Below the pieces are notes generated by a model that was not told the DNA's origin, did not search any database, and worked only from the letters and a program-made list of their open reading frames with translations. A stretch of DNA of 64,000 bases from Paraglaciecola chathamensis S18K6. GTDB taxonomy: Bacteria; Pseudomonadota; Gammaproteobacteria; Enterobacterales; Alteromonadaceae. Position numbers and translations under genes: made by a program. How positions within the stretch are numbered: position 1 is the stretch's first letter; every line of letters begins with the position of its first letter. Of this stretch, positions 45,424 to 55,447 are shown in pieces. The stretch is taken from contig BAEM01000007.1 in assembly GCA_000314955.1 (NCBI GenBank), positions 186,001-250,000 on the forward strand. The letters run 5' to 3'.

Positions 45424-45849
45424 ATGGAACAAGTGATTGAATTTGCGACAAATCACTACATTTTAGCGGGTTTATTCGTCGCTTTGTTAGTAGCTTTACT
45501 TTACTCCACAGTGGCCGGTTCATTTTCAAAACTAAAAGAGCTTAGCACCCATGAAGCAACACTTTTAATGAATAAAGAAGATGCCGTGGTGTTAGATATT
45601 CGTCCGGTTGCTGAATTTAAAAAAGGCCATATCTTAGGCGCGAAACAAATTAAAGCCGAACAGGTAACAAAGGGCGATTTTACTGGCCTTGAAAAACAAA
45701 AAGACAAACCCATTATTGTTGTGTGTGCAATGGGAATGACATGTAAACGTACCGCAAACCAAATGCTTAAGGAAGGTTTTGAGCAGGTATCCGTTCTTAA
45801 AGGTGGGATGAACGCCTGGCAAGGCGCAAGTCTTCCTATTAGCAAATAA
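45424..45849 (+). CDS. yibN: Membrane-anchored rhodanese-like protein (YibN)
   Basis: 141 residues: one N-terminal membrane helix (about 14-34) and a cytosolic rhodanese domain with the catalytic loop CAMGMTCKR (first Cys about 101). Sulfur transfer is the family role; the exact substrate is unknown. First of the cluster yibN-grxC-secB-gpsA, the same order as in enterobacteria, and divergent from gpmI. The 271-bp divergent spacer holds the promoters. Confidence 0.92.
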   Translation: MEQVIEFATNHYILAGLFVALLVALLYSTVAGSFSKLKELSTHEATLLMNKEDAVVLDIRPVAEFKKGHILGAKQIKAEQVTKGDFTGLEKQKDKPIIVVCAMGMTCKRTANQMLKEGFEQVSVLKGGMNAWQGASLPISK

Positions 45850-45868
45850 ACAAAGAGGTATATTTATC

Positions 45869-46126
45869 ATGAATACAGTAGAAATTTACACCAAAGGACA
45901 TTGTCCTTACTGCCACCGCGCCAAAGACCTATTGGAGCAAAAAGGCGTGACGTACACAGAGTTTAAAGTGGATGTTCAACCTGAACTTCGTCCAGAGATG
46001 ATCACCCGCGCTAACGGTGGCTCAACCGTGCCACAAATATTCATCGGTGAGCAACACGTAGGTGGCTGTGATGACTTGTTCGCGTTAGAATCACAAAATA
46101 AATTAGATACATTACTTTCTGCATAA
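45869..46126 (+). CDS. grxC: Glutaredoxin 3
   Basis: 85 residues. Dithiol glutaredoxin with the CPYC active site (residues 11-14) and the glutathione-binding TVPQIFIG and GGCDDL motifs. Reduces protein disulfides with glutathione. 19 bp after yibN and 22 bp before secB, presumably one transcript. Confidence 0.96.
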   Translation: MNTVEIYTKGHCPYCHRAKDLLEQKGVTYTEFKVDVQPELRPEMITRANGGSTVPQIFIGEQHVGGCDDLFALESQNKLDTLLSA

Positions 46127-46148
46127 GCAGAAAATTTAAGGAAGCATA

Positions 46149-46658
46149 ATGGCTGAAGAAAACCAAGCAACCCCAGCAGAAGCAGCACAAGCCGCTCAGG
46201 GACCTCAATTCTCAATTCAACGCATTTACACCAAAGACATTTCTTTTGAAACGCCAAATTCTCCGGCGATTTTTCAAAAAGAGTGGAAACCTGAAGTTCA
46301 ATTGGATTTGGACACACGTAGCGCGTTGATTGAAGAAAATGTCTACGAGATCGTTTTGGCTGTAACCGTAACGGCAATGTTAGGTGAAGAAACAGCCTTT
46401 TTGTGTGAAGTACAGCAAGCGGGTATTTTCGCAATAGGCGAAATGCCTGAGCAAAACAAAGCGCACATGTTGGGGTCTTTCTGCCCAAATACGCTTTTCC
46501 CTTATGCTCGTGAAACGATTTCTAACTTAGTAAATCGTGGTACTTTCCCTCCACTTAACCTTGCGCCTGTTAACTTTGACGCTATTTTTGCAGCTTACAT
46601 GCAAAAACGTGCGGCTCAACAAGCTCAAGAGCAAGCACCTACGCAGTTAGACGCGTAA
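46149..46658 (+). CDS. secB: Protein-export chaperone SecB
   Basis: 169 residues, slightly longer than the enterobacterial protein. Tetrameric chaperone that keeps precursors unfolded and passes them to SecA. SecB motifs are visible: [49 protein letters not shown]. The short Gln/Ala-rich ends are disordered in family members. 11 bp before gpsA. Confidence 0.97.
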   Translation: MAEENQATPAEAAQAAQGPQFSIQRIYTKDISFETPNSPAIFQKEWKPEVQLDLDTRSALIEENVYEIVLAVTVTAMLGEETAFLCEVQQAGIFAIGEMPEQNKAHMLGSFCPNTLFPYARETISNLVNRGTFPPLNLAPVNFDAIFAAYMQKRAAQQAQEQAPTQLDA

Positions 46659-46669
46659 GTACTTAGCCA

Positions 46670-47668
46670 ATGAAACAAACAGTTTCAGTGTTAGGGGCGG
46701 GGTCGTATGGCACCGCCCTTGCTTTTTGTCTGGCCAGAAATGGCGTTGCCACCACCCTATGGGGGCGAGACCCAAAGCAAATGCAGCACATGGCTTCTGC
46801 CAGATGCAATGAAAAATACTTACCCGGCGCAACATTTCCTGAGCCACTAGCGATTGAAGCAGACCTACACAAAGCGGTCAGCCAGAATAATGATTTACTT
46901 ATCGTAACCCCAAGTCACGGCTTTTCGGCTTTGCTACGCCAAATTAAACCCATGCTGACACCCGCGCATAGAATTATTTGGGCGACCAAAGGTCTTGATC
47001 CAGAGAATGGCAGACTATTGCAAGATGTCGCCCGTGAGATACTCGGTGACACTATACCTTTGGCGGTCGTTTCAGGCCCTACATTCGCCAAAGAAATGGT
47101 CGCTGGGCTGCCCACTGCCATTTCGGTATCGTCTACTGACGCCCAGTTAGCAACTGATTTTGCTAACATGCTGCATTGCTCGCGCTCGTTTAGAGTGTAC
47201 AAAAACAATGATTTTGTCGGTGTGCAACTTGGCGGCGCAGTTAAAAATGTTATCGCAATTGGGGCTGGCTTAGCTGACGGCTTAGGCTTCGGTTCAAATG
47301 CCAGAACGGCATTGATTACTCGTGGTTTAGCAGAACTGAGTCGCTTAGGAAGCACACTAGGTGCACAACCTGAAACCTTCATGGGAATGGCTGGTTTGGG
47401 TGACTTGGTGCTGACTTGCACTGATAATCAATCGCGCAACCGCCGCTTTGGTTTGGCATTAGGTGCTGGCAAAAGCATTGATGATGCCATTGCAGAAATC
47501 GGCCAAGTGGTTGAAGGCTACCGTAACACCAAAGAAGTACACCAGCTCGCGGCACGGCACAATGTTGAAATGCCTATTTGCGAGCAAATTTACCAAGTGT
47601 TGTATGAGGGTAAACCGGCAAAAGAAGCTGCTTTGGCATTATTAGGCCGCGAACAAACCTCAGAATAA
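46670..47668 (+). CDS. gpsA: Glycerol-3-phosphate dehydrogenase [NAD(P)+]
   Basis: 332 residues. Makes sn-glycerol-3-phosphate from dihydroxyacetone phosphate for phospholipid synthesis. Nucleotide-binding [10 protein letters not shown] near the N-terminus; catalytic Lys in [26 protein letters not shown] is also conserved. Last gene of the yibN-grxC-secB-gpsA cluster, closed by the bidirectional terminator downstream. Confidence 0.97.
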   Translation: MKQTVSVLGAGSYGTALAFCLARNGVATTLWGRDPKQMQHMASARCNEKYLPGATFPEPLAIEADLHKAVSQNNDLLIVTPSHGFSALLRQIKPMLTPAHRIIWATKGLDPENGRLLQDVAREILGDTIPLAVVSGPTFAKEMVAGLPTAISVSSTDAQLATDFANMLHCSRSFRVYKNNDFVGVQLGGAVKNVIAIGAGLADGLGFGSNARTALITRGLAELSRLGSTLGAQPETFMGMAGLGDLVLTCTDNQSRNRRFGLALGAGKSIDDAIAEIGQVVEGYRNTKEVHQLAARHNVEMPICEQIYQVLYEGKPAKEAALALLGREQTSE

Positions 47669-47740
47669 CGCCCGAATATAAAGCAATTTCTGTGTTACTA
47701 ACTCAGTGCTAGTAAGCGAGTTACAGGCACATAAACACCA

Positions 47741-47792
47741 AAAAAGCCGCGGGGTCGATTCGCTTCAACTGCAAATGACCCCGCGGCTTTTT
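47741..47792. terminator. Bidirectional terminator between gpsA and yiaA
   Basis: AAAAAGCCGCGGGGTC and GACCCCGCGGCTTTTT form a 16-bp stem (47741-47756 and 47777-47792) with a 20-base loop. It serves the convergent gpsA and yiaA genes. Confidence 0.9.
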
Positions 47793-47817
47793 ATTATGCG
47801 CTGCTCGTTGTTATATA

Positions 47818-48240
47818 TTATTCTGCCTGTGGTATTTCATCTTGTTGCGTGGCAAGAGCGTCTTTATCACGTACGTTCTTTTGAACGGTAACGGCTGCAA
47901 ACAAACTTAAAACATATGCCATAGCATAAAAACCTTTTTCACTTAACGCTAGCTCAGCGTTGTATAAGCCTATCGCTAACAATGCGATAGCAAAGCCAGA
48001 TGAGGCCCATGATAAGGTTTGGTACATGCTTGAGGTTTTGATGCCTTCGGCCTTATCGCGAATTGTTTTTTGTAACGAGACCATTGAGAACAAACCGTAG
48101 AGCATAATGATCAAGTAGTAGCCTTTTTCGTTTAGTGCCATCTGTGCATTGAACAAGCCGATACCATAAGCAACCGCTCCAATAAGTAACGCTGCTACCG
48201 ACGCCAATGTATATGATTTTGTAGGTGCTTGAATTGTCAT
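47818..48240 (-). CDS. yiaA: YiaA/YiaB-family inner-membrane protein
   Basis: 140 residues, four hydrophobic helices arranged as two repeats (FNAQMALNEKGYYL / YNAELALSEKGFYA), the hallmark of the YiaA/YiaB two-helix domain. Function unknown. A GAGGGAC ribosome site precedes the start. It lies between the gpsA terminator and the MITE-like element. Confidence 0.88.
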   Translation of the reverse strand: MTIQAPTKSYTLASVAALLIGAVAYGIGLFNAQMALNEKGYYLIIMLYGLFSMVSLQKTIRDKAEGIKTSSMYQTLSWASSGFAIALLAIGLYNAELALSEKGFYAMAYVLSLFAAVTVQKNVRDKDALATQQDEIPQAE

Positions 48241-48380
48241 TTGTTTGTCCCTCTTTGATAATGGTTAATTAAACCCGCGTCTTGCTGGGGTTAAACTACT
48301 ATGCTCCTTGGATTAGGTTAAATAAACCCTCTTGCTATTTGTTGAGTATAGATACACTAAAAGTCTATTATTTCGATACC

Positions 48381-48649
48381 TTATACCATTCCACTTTAAT
48401 AAGTGATCACTCAGCGAGAGTTTAAAAGGGCTTAAACAAGGCGCATGACTGAATGAATAGTTGTTCTCTTTCGAAGTCATGCAAAGCAGTGTAAGCCCTT
48501 TTAAAACTCGCCTGAAAGGAATGCCCCAGCAGCTTTTGCTCTGCGTTCTCACTATTCGAAAGGGAACAACCATTACTTCATAGCGACGCCTTAATCAAAA
48601 ACCGCTGGACGCATTCTGAGGGGGCACTTATTAATGCGGATTGGTATTA
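48381..48649. mobile_element. MITE-like structured element, 269 bp
   Basis: Terminal inverted repeats of 34 bp (48381-48414 and 48616-48649) match at 27 positions and begin TTATACC / TAATACC. Two inner inverted repeats are nested: 48418-48434 with 48492-48509 (GAGTTTAAAAGGGCTTA), and 48461-48474 with 48555-48568 (TTGTTCTCTTTCGA). It carries no gene; the short frame at 48313-48573 is a by-product. The spacer 48241-48708 has nothing else. Confidence 0.75.
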
Positions 48650-48708
48650 GTGCTTTTGTTTCATTGCTCTTAACTTCATTTGCCGGACAGTCTGCGCCCC
48701 GCTGTGAT

Positions 48709-49565
48709 TTATATTGATGAATTCGCTGCACTCGTCACAAATTTCGAACCAGACAGGACTTCTACTACTTGTCCGTCACTGCCTAAAATAACGCTCTGAC
48801 TGGCTAAGTCATATTTCGTTAAATATTGAGCGATTGAGGTAAAGGTTGTAGTAGCGACTTTACCCTCATGATCTTTGGTCGTGACGTCATCTTGCAACAT
48901 TGAACCAAACAGCAGCTTAAAGCGGCTGGTGTACACACGCTGGGGGTAAAATACGCACGTGTATTGGCCTTCAATTTAGCCACATCCGTGGTTTGATAAA
49001 TGGCTGCATTGAGCATGTCTAGGGTGTGCTCAGTGCAATTCTGCAACTGCCCGTTCATTGGGTTTGCAATCACCGAGTAATTTTCATTATGCAGCTGCGC
49101 ATTTTTGCCTGTAGTAATGATGTCAATTAAACGCGTTTGCATATCAGGCGTGGGAATAATCACTCCCGCGCTTAGCTGATCAGCGCCCCAAAAAAAATCT
49201 ACTGGGTAATCGGTGACCAACTGGCTTTTGTCTAACTCTCCGCTTTTTTGATACAGGTTATAAATCGCGTAGCCCTTGACCATTTCACCGTCATCTAGGG
49301 TGATATCTGAGTATAGAGCCACCGCCGTATGGGTGAAGCGTATCCCTTTGGGTAGATCTTTTTGCGGGCGGCCCACTCTAGCGATAATAAATGCTCGTGC
49401 GCCCTGCCCTGCGGCATACTTTTCAACGTTTTTAGCAAAACTGACGATTTGCTCTGGTTCATGTGTACTTGCTTGATTTGCTTGGCTGCCCGCTAACGCC
49501 GTGAAAGAAAAAGTTAATGTAAGGACTAACGCTATAAGCCATTGTTTAGAAGATATAGTCATCAT
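48709..49565 (-). pseudogene. DUF2145 family protein, single-base frameshift near the C-terminus
   Basis: Residues 1-210 are a typical DUF2145 protein with a signal peptide (cleavage about TALAG): FIIARVGRPQKDLPKGIRFTHTAVALYS, QLQNCTEHTLDMLNAAIY. In the tract of five Gs at 48942-48946 the frame changes; the second frame (QRVYTSRFKLLFGSML...) continues smoothly to 48709. One extra G would restore a product of about 285 residues. It is either a real frameshift, a phase-variable tract or a sequence error. Function unknown; it overlaps the upstream gene by one codon. Confidence 0.75.
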
Positions 49566-49957
49566 TATTGACCTTGCGTGTTATTGTTTTGAATAATGAT
49601 GACCTGATTTGGCGCAGGGTCTACGGTGACAGTTGCGTCACTAATAACTAATGGCGCAACCTGCGTATTTTTATGAGCATGGCTGTGGCTGCTATGACTA
49701 CTTTTGATGCTATCAGCGGCTTCGACAATAACGCTGCCGGTGACTAAACTTACACCGCCGGTTACGATTAACGGTGCAGCCACAGCAACACTGGCCACTT
49801 TTGCCGTGGACGCTACTCCTTCAGTTAACGCTAACGCAGAATGCTTGCTCGCTTGAGCGCTATGCTGCACTGAGCCCGCAGCATTGGCCTGCGTAGCGCC
49901 AATAACAGTGGTACCAAGTATAAATGTCGCGGTAAGTAGCGTATTGATAAGTTTCAT
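49565..49957 (-). CDS. Secreted Ala/Val-rich protein, coupled to DUF2145 gene
   Basis: 130 residues: signal peptide (cleavage about QANAA, residue 27), a hydrophobic Ala/Val/Gly-rich centre (about 50-80) and a Ser/His cluster (KSSHSSHSHAHKN). Not recognised. The stop overlaps the start of the DUF2145 gene, so the two form a pair; both are probably periplasmic. A His-rich patch may bind metal. Confidence 0.7.
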   Translation of the reverse strand: MKLINTLLTATFILGTTVIGATQANAAGSVQHSAQASKHSALALTEGVASTAKVASVAVAAPLIVTGGVSLVTGSVIVEAADSIKSSHSSHSHAHKNTQVAPLVISDATVTVDPAPNQVIIIQNNNTQGQ

Positions 49958-50122
49958 CGGTAATCCTTTTTCATTGTTATCAGTAGATATTATTTGTCGC
50001 CTGATGGCGCTGCCAAGAGACGAGACACAGATTAAGCGTGAGTATTACCTGTGTAAACAATGACCATTTATGTATACTCAGTTGCAACTAAAAGTATATT
50101 AAAACGCTACTTAAAGGGATTT

Positions 50123-50866
50123 ATGAGTCAAATAAGTCAGATCAGCAGCACCTTGAAACAGTTACTGCGCCAACACCAAATCACCTACAAAGACATCGCT
50201 AACCAATTAGACATGAGCGAGGCCAACGTGAAGCGTATCTTCTCCACAAATAGCTTCGCATTAGATCGCTTAGAGCAAATTTGTGAAATTTTACAAATGA
50301 GCCTTTCCGACCTTTTCATTATCGCCCAGAAACAAACTCAGCAACTGACTCAGCTCACCGAAGAGCAAGAAAACGAATTGCTCGCCAACACTAAGTTGTT
50401 GCTTGTGGCTGTTTGTGTACGCGACGCCTGGACGTTCGATGAGATCATTGAGCACTACGATATTGATAGTCATGAATGTGTTCAGTTATTGGCAAAGCTT
50501 GATCGAATTAAAATTATCGATTTACTGCCCAACAACCACTACAAATCATTGATTGCGCAAGATTTTAGGTGGATTCCCGGCGGGCCTCTCGAGCGTTTCA
50601 TGGAACGAGAAGTGATGGTTAAGTTTATGGCGCCAAAGAAGGAAGAACCATGGACCTTTCGCTTTTACTTGCGAGGGCGCTATTCACAAACCTCAGTGGA
50701 TATTATTCAGCGCAAGCTTAATCAGTTAACGAAAGAGGCAGCGGTATTAAATCAAGAGGATGCAAATCTACCGTTAAGTAAACGCCAGCACTTCGGGATA
50801 TTGATGGCTATGCGCCCCTGGGAGCCTTCTTTATTTGAAAACCTGCGTCGCAATGAGGTGCAATGA
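50123..50866 (+). CDS. XRE-family HTH regulator with large C-terminal domain
   Basis: 247 residues from ATG 50123, chosen because AAAGGGA lies before it; the frame runs back to 50060 with a poorer site. N-terminal XRE helix-turn-helix (LKQLLRQHQITYKDIANQLDMSEANVKRIFS). The rest is a helical domain without a named family, with a WIPGGPLERFMEREV stretch. It may respond to a metabolite or protein partner. Divergent from the secreted pair at 48.7-49.9 kb, which it may control. Confidence 0.8.
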   Translation: MSQISQISSTLKQLLRQHQITYKDIANQLDMSEANVKRIFSTNSFALDRLEQICEILQMSLSDLFIIAQKQTQQLTQLTEEQENELLANTKLLLVAVCVRDAWTFDEIIEHYDIDSHECVQLLAKLDRIKIIDLLPNNHYKSLIAQDFRWIPGGPLERFMEREVMVKFMAPKKEEPWTFRFYLRGRYSQTSVDIIQRKLNQLTKEAAVLNQEDANLPLSKRQHFGILMAMRPWEPSLFENLRRNEVQ

Positions 50867-51037
50867 GGTGCATTGAGACAAGCGTCGTCGAGCAATTATC
50901 AGTGCGACAAGGCAGACTGCGGCTAATCCCCGCTTCAGCGCTTAAATTCAGGTATTACCTTTGAAGCAGTTTGCTGTTGCCAGCCAGCAGAAAGGAATGC
51001 AGCAAGAAGAAGCACTTCTTACTGCTGATGTTGCGCG

Positions 51038-51820
<783 letters not shown>

Positions 51821-51843
51821 TTACACTTATTCAGATGGGCTTA

Positions 51844-51978
51844 TGATACCAACAGCTACGCTGGGAACAAACGATTAAAATAGATGAGTTTAATTGTAAA
51901 ATTCTATCATTAGCGTGGTTTCTCTTACAGCCTTGAAGTACTGTTAACGCCTAATTTATTGCGAGAGAGTTGGTATTA
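51844..51978. repeat. Short element with TGATACCAAC/GTTGGTATTA ends
   Basis: TGATACCAAC (51844-51853) and GTTGGTATTA (51969-51978) are near-perfect inverted copies around 115 bp of AT-rich DNA. The right end TTGGTATTAGTGC is identical to the right flank of the MITE-like element at 48641-48653, and its TTA is the stop of the neighbouring gene. Possible small relative or solo ends of the same element. Confidence 0.4.
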
Positions 51979-52440
51979 GTGCAATTGCACACTCTGCAAT
52001 GCGCTTACCAAATATTGATATTCTTGTTCATCGCGAGCGCACAGAATAATTTTACGCAGATTGTTATACCTAATTGATGCTTCACTGACACAACGAATTG
52101 CCAACCCACAATGTTCAATCGAGGCAGACGTTACCTCGTTGCAATTCTCTGGTCCTAAAACATTCAACGCAATACTGCGGATATCAGCGCCATCAGCGAA
52201 TTCAAACGCCTGTCGATATGCCTGAGCGATAAGCGTGTCTTTGCTTACGTGCGATTGAGCATTCAAAGGAACGTCTAATTGCAACGCATTCTGTGCTTGC
52301 CACGCAGCATCTGGCGAGCGAGAAATGTTAGCCAAGGTAATTTCGGTAAGCTTACTCACCGACGAATATTGGCAGCGTACTAAAGCATCCACAGCGAGTT
52401 GATTTATGTCTTCTTGTAATAGGGTTATTTTTGCTGTCAT
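51976..52440 (-). CDS. Macro-domain-like protein
   Basis: 154 residues. The order ITLLQEDINQLAVDALV, then AYRQAFEFADGADIRSIALNVLG, then KIILCARDEQEYQYLVSAL resembles a macro (ADP-ribose-binding) domain, but the glycine-rich ligand loops (NAAN, GxG) are missing. It may be a divergent family member that no longer binds ADP-ribose. Divergently placed from tal. Stop codon lies in the repeat end at 51976-51978. Confidence 0.6.
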   Translation of the reverse strand: MTAKITLLQEDINQLAVDALVRCQYSSVSKLTEITLANISRSPDAAWQAQNALQLDVPLNAQSHVSKDTLIAQAYRQAFEFADGADIRSIALNVLGPENCNEVTSASIEHCGLAIRCVSEASIRYNNLRKIILCARDEQEYQYLVSALQSVQLH

Positions 52441-52628
52441 TGTCGGTGTTTTGCTCGCGTCTACAGGCTAAGGGTTATATTCTATGCTACCTGTTTGTTT
52501 TCAGCTGATCTTGGTTATTATTCGCATACTGTCATAAAGATTTAATTCGTTTTCAGTATTGATAGTGGCGTGATCACGCCCCACTATAAACCTAGGAAAT
52601 TTGAGAACATATACATTTGTTGATTAAA

Positions 52629-52648
52629 ATGTTGTAACTTTACAACAT
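52629..52648 (+). promoter_or_regulatory. Dyad upstream of tal
   Basis: ATGTTGTA-ACTT-TACAACAT is a perfect 8-bp dyad 18 bp before the tal start. It may be an operator or a 5'-leader hairpin. The spacing does not fit the HexR consensus, so that name was not used. Confidence 0.4.
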
Positions 52649-52666
52649 AATGAATTCGAGGTTAGC

Positions 52667-53620
52667 ATGTCCAATCAATTACAAGCACTACGCGATATCA
52701 CCACAGTTGTTGCCGATACAGGCGACATCGAAGCGATTAAAAAGTATCAACCTGTTGATGCAACAACGAATCCTTCTTTGTTACTTAAAGCTGCTGAGAT
52801 GGAGCAATATCGCTCACATCTTGAAAATGCTGTTGCTTGGGCCAAAGAGCAATCAGATGACGCTGATCAGCAAATCATTGACGCTGGCGATAAACTCGCT
52901 GTAACCATAGGAACCGATATTGTGAATATCGTTCCGGGTCGTATCTCTACTGAAGTAGATGCACGTTTGTCATTCGATACCCAAGGCAGCATTGAAAAAG
53001 CTCATAAGCTTATTGCCCTATATAAAGAAGCTGGTATAGATAAAAGCCGCATCTTGATTAAGCTTGCTTCAACGTGGGAAGGCATTAAAGCTGCTGAACA
53101 CCTTGAGAAAGAAGGTATCAACTGTAACCTAACCTTATTGTTCAGCTTTGCCCAAGCCCAAGCATGTGCTGAAGCTGGCGCTTACCTAATTTCACCTTTT
53201 GTTGGTCGTATTCTTGACTGGTACAAAGCGAAAACAGGTAAGTCTGAGTACGCAGCGAATGAAGATCCAGGTGTGCTATCAGTGACCAAGATCTACAACT
53301 ATTACAAAGAGCACGGCTACAAAACGGTAGTTATGGGTGCAAGCTTCCGTAATATTGGTGAAATCACCGAGCTTGCAGGTTGTGACCGCTTAACTATCAG
53401 CCCTGGCTTGCTAGAAGAATTGTCAAATACCGACGCCCCGCTTGACGTTAAATTGAAAGACACTGGCGCTACATCGGCACCAGGCAAGCCGCTAGATGAA
53501 GCCGCATTCCGCTGGGAACTGAACCAAGATCCGATGGCAACCGAGAAGTTGTCAGAAGGTATTCGTAACTTTGCCGCAGACCAAGTGAAGCTTGAAACCT
53601 TGCTTAAAAGCTATCTGTAA
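52667..53620 (+). CDS. tal: Transaldolase
   Basis: 317 residues, type TalA/TalB. Transfers dihydroxyacetone units in the pentose phosphate pathway; the Schiff-base Lys is in [23 protein letters not shown] and [18 protein letters not shown] motifs are intact. GAGG precedes the ATG. It is followed by its own terminator and then pgi, linking pentose phosphate and glycolytic steps. Confidence 0.97.
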   Translation: MSNQLQALRDITTVVADTGDIEAIKKYQPVDATTNPSLLLKAAEMEQYRSHLENAVAWAKEQSDDADQQIIDAGDKLAVTIGTDIVNIVPGRISTEVDARLSFDTQGSIEKAHKLIALYKEAGIDKSRILIKLASTWEGIKAAEHLEKEGINCNLTLLFSFAQAQACAEAGAYLISPFVGRILDWYKAKTGKSEYAANEDPGVLSVTKIYNYYKEHGYKTVVMGASFRNIGEITELAGCDRLTISPGLLEELSNTDAPLDVKLKDTGATSAPGKPLDEAAFRWELNQDPMATEKLSEGIRNFAADQVKLETLLKSYL

Positions 53621-53634
53621 TAAAAGCACAATTA

Positions 53635-53664
53635 AAAGAGCGTCTGTTTAGGCGCTTTTTTTTA
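53635..53664 (+). terminator. Terminator after tal
   Basis: AGCGTC, loop TGTTTA, GGCGCT and a run of eight to nine Ts, 15 bp after the tal stop. Confidence 0.85.
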
Positions 53665-53701
53665 CTGTATAAAATTGAAAACAATGACTAAGGAGTCTTG
53701 C

Positions 53702-55345
53702 ATGACTGCGCTGACTGACACCCCTACTTGGCAAACGCTTGCCTCATTAGCTGACGATGTTAAACAGCAACACATGCGCGACTGGTTCGCTAGCGATACC
53801 TCTCGTGCGAGCAAATACCAGCAAACGGCCTGCGGGATAGAGTTAGATTATTCTAAAAACCTAATCACTGACGACGTGCTAAAAGCGTTATTTACCTTGG
53901 CAGATGAAAGCCAAGTAACACAAAAGCGTGCCGCCATGTTTAAAGGCGATATCATTAATCACACAGAACAGCGCGCCGTATTGCACACCGCCTTGCGTAA
54001 CTTTTCCGGTGAGCCTGTATATGTGAATGGTCAAGACGTGATGCCCGAGGTACTCGCTTGCCAAGATAAAATGAAAGATTTTGTTGCCAGCATTCACAGC
54101 GGTGAACGCAAAGGTTACACAGGTAAGGCACTAAAACAAATCGTAAGCATAGGTATTGGAGGTTCGTTCTTAGGCCCTAAGATCATGTCTGAAGCCCTTA
54201 AGCCCTATTGGTTTGACGGTGTTAAAGTGCATTTTGTAGCCAACGTTGATGGTTGCCATATCCATGATGTGCTTAGCAACCTAGATCACGAAGAAACCTT
54301 AGTGGTGATGTCGTCTAAATCATTCAGCACCCAAGAAACGTTGCAAAATACCCTAACCGCAAAAGAGTGGTTTTTAAAAGCCGGCGGTACACAACAAGAC
54401 ATCGCCAAGCACTTTATCGCTGTGTCTTCTAATATCAAGGCCGCCACTGATTTTGGTATGGCCGAAGATAACATTTTCCCTATGTGGGATTGGGTTGGCG
54501 GGCGTTACTCGCTTTGGTCAGCTATCGGTTTGCCAATTGCGTTAACCCTAGGTTACGACAATTACCGCCAGCTACTCGAAGGCGCCTTTGAAATGGATCA
54601 ACATTTCCAAACCGCACCACCCGAGCAGAACCTACCCATACTAACTGCCCTGTTAGGTGTGTGGTATATCAATTTCTTTGGTGCCCAAAGTCATGTGCTT
54701 CTGCCTTACTACCATTATTTACGTGGCTTCCCTGCGTATGTTCAGCAACTGGATATGGAAAGTAACGGCAAGAATATCAGCGGAGACACCACCCAAGTCG
54801 ACTATGCTACAGGCCCAATTATTTGGGGTAGTGAAGGCACAAATGGTCAGCATTCATTCCACCAGCTTATTCACCAAGGGACCTTGTTAATCCCTGCTGA
54901 CTTTATGCTACCTCTTAATGTACCAAATCAAGATGACACTCATCATGCCATGCTCGCGTCGAACTGTTTCGGTCAAACCCAAGCCTTGATGCAAGGGAAA
55001 ACCTTTGATGAATGTTATGCTGACCTTGAAGGGAAAGGGCTAGATGAAGCCGAACGCGCTAAGTTAGCAACGCACAAAACCATGCCCGGTAACAAGCCAA
55101 GCAATACCTTGTTGTTTGAGAAAATGGATCCAAAAACCTTGGGTTCTCTTGTGGCTATGTATGAACATAAAGTATTCGTGCAAGGCGCAATTTGGGGCGT
55201 TAACTCATTCGATCAATGGGGTGTAGAGTTAGGCAAAGAGCTAGGAAATCAAGTGTTAGATAAAATCGTTAACACGGATGCGCCTCTCGCTTTTGACGGC
55301 TCAACCAACGCGTTGATTGCACGCTTTAGACAAGCTAACAGTTAA
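53702..55345 (+). CDS. pgi: Glucose-6-phosphate isomerase
   Basis: 547 residues from ATG 53702, preceded by AAGGAG; the frame extends nine codons further to 53675 without a comparable site. Interconverts glucose-6-phosphate and fructose-6-phosphate. Family motifs: [55 protein letters not shown] and the catalytic Glu/His/Lys set. Ends with a strong terminator. Confidence 0.97.
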   Translation: MTALTDTPTWQTLASLADDVKQQHMRDWFASDTSRASKYQQTACGIELDYSKNLITDDVLKALFTLADESQVTQKRAAMFKGDIINHTEQRAVLHTALRNFSGEPVYVNGQDVMPEVLACQDKMKDFVASIHSGERKGYTGKALKQIVSIGIGGSFLGPKIMSEALKPYWFDGVKVHFVANVDGCHIHDVLSNLDHEETLVVMSSKSFSTQETLQNTLTAKEWFLKAGGTQQDIAKHFIAVSSNIKAATDFGMAEDNIFPMWDWVGGRYSLWSAIGLPIALTLGYDNYRQLLEGAFEMDQHFQTAPPEQNLPILTALLGVWYINFFGAQSHVLLPYYHYLRGFPAYVQQLDMESNGKNISGDTTQVDYATGPIIWGSEGTNGQHSFHQLIHQGTLLIPADFMLPLNVPNQDDTHHAMLASNCFGQTQALMQGKTFDECYADLEGKGLDEAERAKLATHKTMPGNKPSNTLLFEKMDPKTLGSLVAMYEHKVFVQGAIWGVNSFDQWGVELGKELGNQVLDKIVNTDAPLAFDGSTNALIARFRQANS

Positions 55346-55365
55346 TTAGCCCGTGCTAATAAACG

Positions 55366-55389
55366 AAAAGAGACCTTCGGGTCTCTTTT
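55366..55389 (+). terminator. Terminator after pgi
   Basis: AAAAGAGACC, TTCG tetraloop, GGTCTCTTTT and more Ts: a perfect stem, 20 bp after the pgi stop. Confidence 0.93.
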
Positions 55390-55391
55390 TT

Positions 55392-55413
55392 ATTGGTATT
55401 CTTTAATACCAAT
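55392..55413. repeat. Palindrome ATTGGTATT/AATACCAAT
   Basis: A perfect 9-bp dyad with loop CTTT, made of the same TTGGTATT word seen at the ends of the repeats at 48.6 and 51.9 kb. Possibly two fused element ends. Confidence 0.45.
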
Positions 55414-55447
55414 TACATTAAATAATTGCTAAGTGGTTAGTTATTTA

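Noticed and set aside
48313..48573. 86-residue reading frame on the minus strand
   Set aside because: It lies inside the MITE-like element and has no ribosome site or protein-like composition.
52629..52648. HexR operator before tal
   Set aside because: TGTAA and TTACA half sites are present, but the spacing is shorter than the HexR consensus.
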